From assembly GCA_021793855.1 (NCBI GenBank), contig JAJYRY010000049.1, positions 1-6,933 of the forward strand: a DNA stretch of 6,933 nucleotides. Reading direction: 5' to 3'. The stretch comes from Thermoplasmata archaeon. GTDB taxonomy: Archaea; Thermoplasmatota; Thermoplasmata; Thermoplasmatales; GCA-001856825. The notes under the pieces were generated by a model, which made no database searches, was not told the DNA's origin, and saw only the letters and a program-made list of their open reading frames with translations. This document shows, one piece after another, positions 5,461 through 6,933 of the stretch (within the stretch, counting starts at the first letter, position 1; the number at the start of each line of letters is the position of its first letter). A program made the translations under genes and the position numbers.

Positions 5461-6933
5461 CATATTTTATCAGATGCTTGGATTCCAAGCATCTGAAACA
5501 ATTCTTCCATCGTTTTCGAGAACACTTTTACTATTTCCACTCTTTTCTGTAGATTCTCGCCGCTGTCCAAAACTGGGCAGTCTCTGTAAAACTGGTTGAA
5601 AGCACCTGCCAGTTCGTAAGAATACCTGGCTATCTTGTCTGGTCTGGAATGCTTGACGGCATCCTCAACAACCTCTGGGTATCTTGAAATTTCTCTAAGG
5701 AATTTGCTCTCTGCCTCGTTGAATTTCCATACAATTTCTGATTTCGCGCTGAGTTTGGAAAGAATTGACCTGGCCCTTGCGTAAGAGTACATCACAAAGG
5801 GTGCCGCATCCCCATCGAAATTGAGAGCCTCATCCCAGTCGAAGGTTATGGGTTTGTCAGGGGAGAACTTGACAATGTTGTATCTCACTGCTGCAACCCC
5901 AACCTTGTTAGAGATCTCCCTTATCTCCTCTTCGGTTAGATCTGTCCTTCTCTTGTTGATCTCTCCCTTTGCTATCTCTATTGCCTCGTCAATAAGGTCC
6001 CTAGTATATACGACATTTCCTTTCCGTGTGCTCATCTTGCCTTCTTTGGTCGTTATGTATGAATAAAAGACAACCCCTCCGACGTTCTTGACTTTCAGTA
6101 TATCCATGGCAAACAGTATTTTCTTGTGGTATGCCTTGTGGTCCTCCCCCAAGACATTTATTGCATAGTCAAACTCAGCCGATTTCTTGAGATGGTGAGC
6201 GATGTCTCTAGTGAAATAGACAGAAGTACCGTTTGATCGTAGCAGGTACATCTTTCCATCTTTAGATTCCAGATATTTTGCACCATTGTCATCCTTCAGC
6301 AGTGGAGTCAGTTTCACTATGACATCCTTCACTGCACCGTTTAGAATGAATTCGCTCTCCCAAATGAAAAAGTCGAACTTGATCGATAGCCTCTCTAGGT
6401 CCACTAAGACGTCCTTCAGGAAAACTCTCAACCTCGCGGTCGAATCTTTTAGGAAGTTGGAATCTCCAGACTCCGCCCTCACCATGTATTCCTCAACTTT
6501 CTCCTTGTACTTGTCGAAATTTTCATACACCTTTCGGTACGACTCCGTATAATTCTCAGAGCCAAAAAGTTCTGTACCCAGAAGCAGGGCCTCCACTTGC
6601 GTTCCTATGTCATTCACATAGTATTCCGTTGTGACATTGTATCCATACTTTGCAAGGATCCTAGAAAGGGTGTCACCGATGATAGAATTCCTCACTCTGC
6701 CTATATGAAGGGGGCCAGTGGGATTAGCGCTCGTATGTTCTACGAGTATTCTATCGTTCTTCCCATCAAAGAGGAATAATTCCCCGCTCATTCCATTCTC
6801 AAGGGAGGCACGTGAAAATTGCTGGTCGTTGAAACTGACATTGACAAACTTTCCAACGGCTGAGAATGTGAGATAGTCATCGCTAAGAGACTCTATCTCC
6901 TTTTGATCAAACTTCAAACTGGTCCTTTGAAAA
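5460..6933 (-). CDS. argS: Arginyl-tRNA synthetase, N-terminus beyond the window
   Basis: This class I aminoacyl-tRNA synthetase charges tRNA-Arg with arginine using ATP. Counting from the TTG at 6917, visible signatures are the end of the N-terminal tRNA-recognition domain (to about residue 32), the nucleotide-binding motif NPTGPLHIGRVRNS with HIGH-like HIGR at 71-74, YYVNDIG at 99-105, and the KMSKS-type loop KMSTRKG at 294-300. A C-terminal DALR-type anticodon-binding domain occupies about 370-485 (YSYARARS, YELAGAFNQFYRDCPVL), ending in the typical MLGIQASDKI. The frame remains open from 6917 to the right edge (FQRTS precedes), and the family normally has a longer N-terminal domain, so TTG 6917 is not the true start; roughly 70-110 residues are probably missing. 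The gene converges with the surface-protein gene, 11 bases apart. No frameshift or lost motif is seen in the visible part. The promoter is outside the window. Confidence 0.96.
   Translation of the reverse strand, partial: FQRTSLKFDQKEIESLSDDYLTFSAVGKFVNVSFNDQQFSRASLENGMSGELFLFDGKNDRILVEHTSANPTGPLHIGRVRNSIIGDTLSRILAKYGYNVTTEYYVNDIGTQVEALLLGTELFGSENYTESYRKVYENFDKYKEKVEEYMVRAESGDSNFLKDSTARLRVFLKDVLVDLERLSIKFDFFIWESEFILNGAVKDVIVKLTPLLKDDNGAKYLESKDGKMYLLRSNGTSVYFTRDIAHHLKKSAEFDYAINVLGEDHKAYHKKILFAMDILKVKNVGGVVFYSYITTKEGKMSTRKGNVVYTRDLIDEAIEIAKGEINKRRTDLTEEEIREISNKVGVAAVRYNIVKFSPDKPITFDWDEALNFDGDAAPFVMYSYARARSILSKLSAKSEIVWKFNEAESKFLREISRYPEVVEDAVKHSRPDKIARYSYELAGAFNQFYRDCPVLDSGENLQKRVEIVKVFSKTMEELFQMLGIQASDKI

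Noticed and set aside
1..6933. Search for CRISPR arrays, insertion sequences, attachment sites, tRNA genes and a novel multi-gene defence or metabolic system
   Set aside because: No regularly spaced repeats, transposase or integrase motifs, or tRNA cloverleaf segments were seen. All six main genes are explained by known families or, for the surface protein, by known domain types.

Overview
The window reads as a compact archaeal chromosome segment, most likely from a Thermoplasmata-type euryarchaeote (Thermoplasmatales or relatives). An acidophilic DPANN archaeon cannot be excluded from sequence alone. The archaeal assignment rests on four things: a small C4-type zinc-ribbon protein directly upstream of archaeal elongation factor 1-beta, an archaeal-type arginyl-tRNA synthetase, TATA-type boxes about 25 bases before start codons instead of -35/-10 pairs, and a large secreted protein rich in N-glycosylation sequons with PKD-like and CARDB-like domains. 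Base composition looks ordinary (mid-40s % GC by eye, not computed), apart from one AT-rich divergent promoter region.

Layout. Bases 1-53 hold the probable last codons of an upstream gene. Bases 93-538 hold a two-gene translation operon: a 57-residue zinc-ribbon protein, then aEF-1beta starting at TTG two bases after the first stop. Bases 540-571 form a 7-bp inverted repeat around the TATA box of the next gene, a cation diffusion facilitator (598-1545). This gene converges on an HtpX-like membrane metalloprotease on the minus strand (1542-2387), and the two stop codons share one CTAG. An AT-rich divergent promoter region (2388-2544) separates the protease from a 967-residue membrane-anchored, probably glycosylated surface protein (2545-5448). 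A T-tract ends that gene 11 bases before the convergent stop of argS (5460 to the right edge, minus strand, N-terminus outside the window).

How the genes relate. The zinc-ribbon protein and aEF-1beta both belong to translation and look co-transcribed. Arginyl-tRNA synthetase is also a translation gene but forms its own unit. The metal transporter, protease and surface protein are all membrane or envelope proteins. Only the protease and the surface protein share a promoter region, and a functional link between them is speculation. There is no gene-free stretch over 300 bases. I see no tRNA, rRNA, CRISPR array, insertion sequence or integrase, and no convincing undescribed multi-gene system. 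The points most worth following are the dyad at the transporter promoter, the architecture of the surface protein, the altered metal-site residues of the transporter, and the short zinc-ribbon gene that a 60-residue length cut-off would miss.
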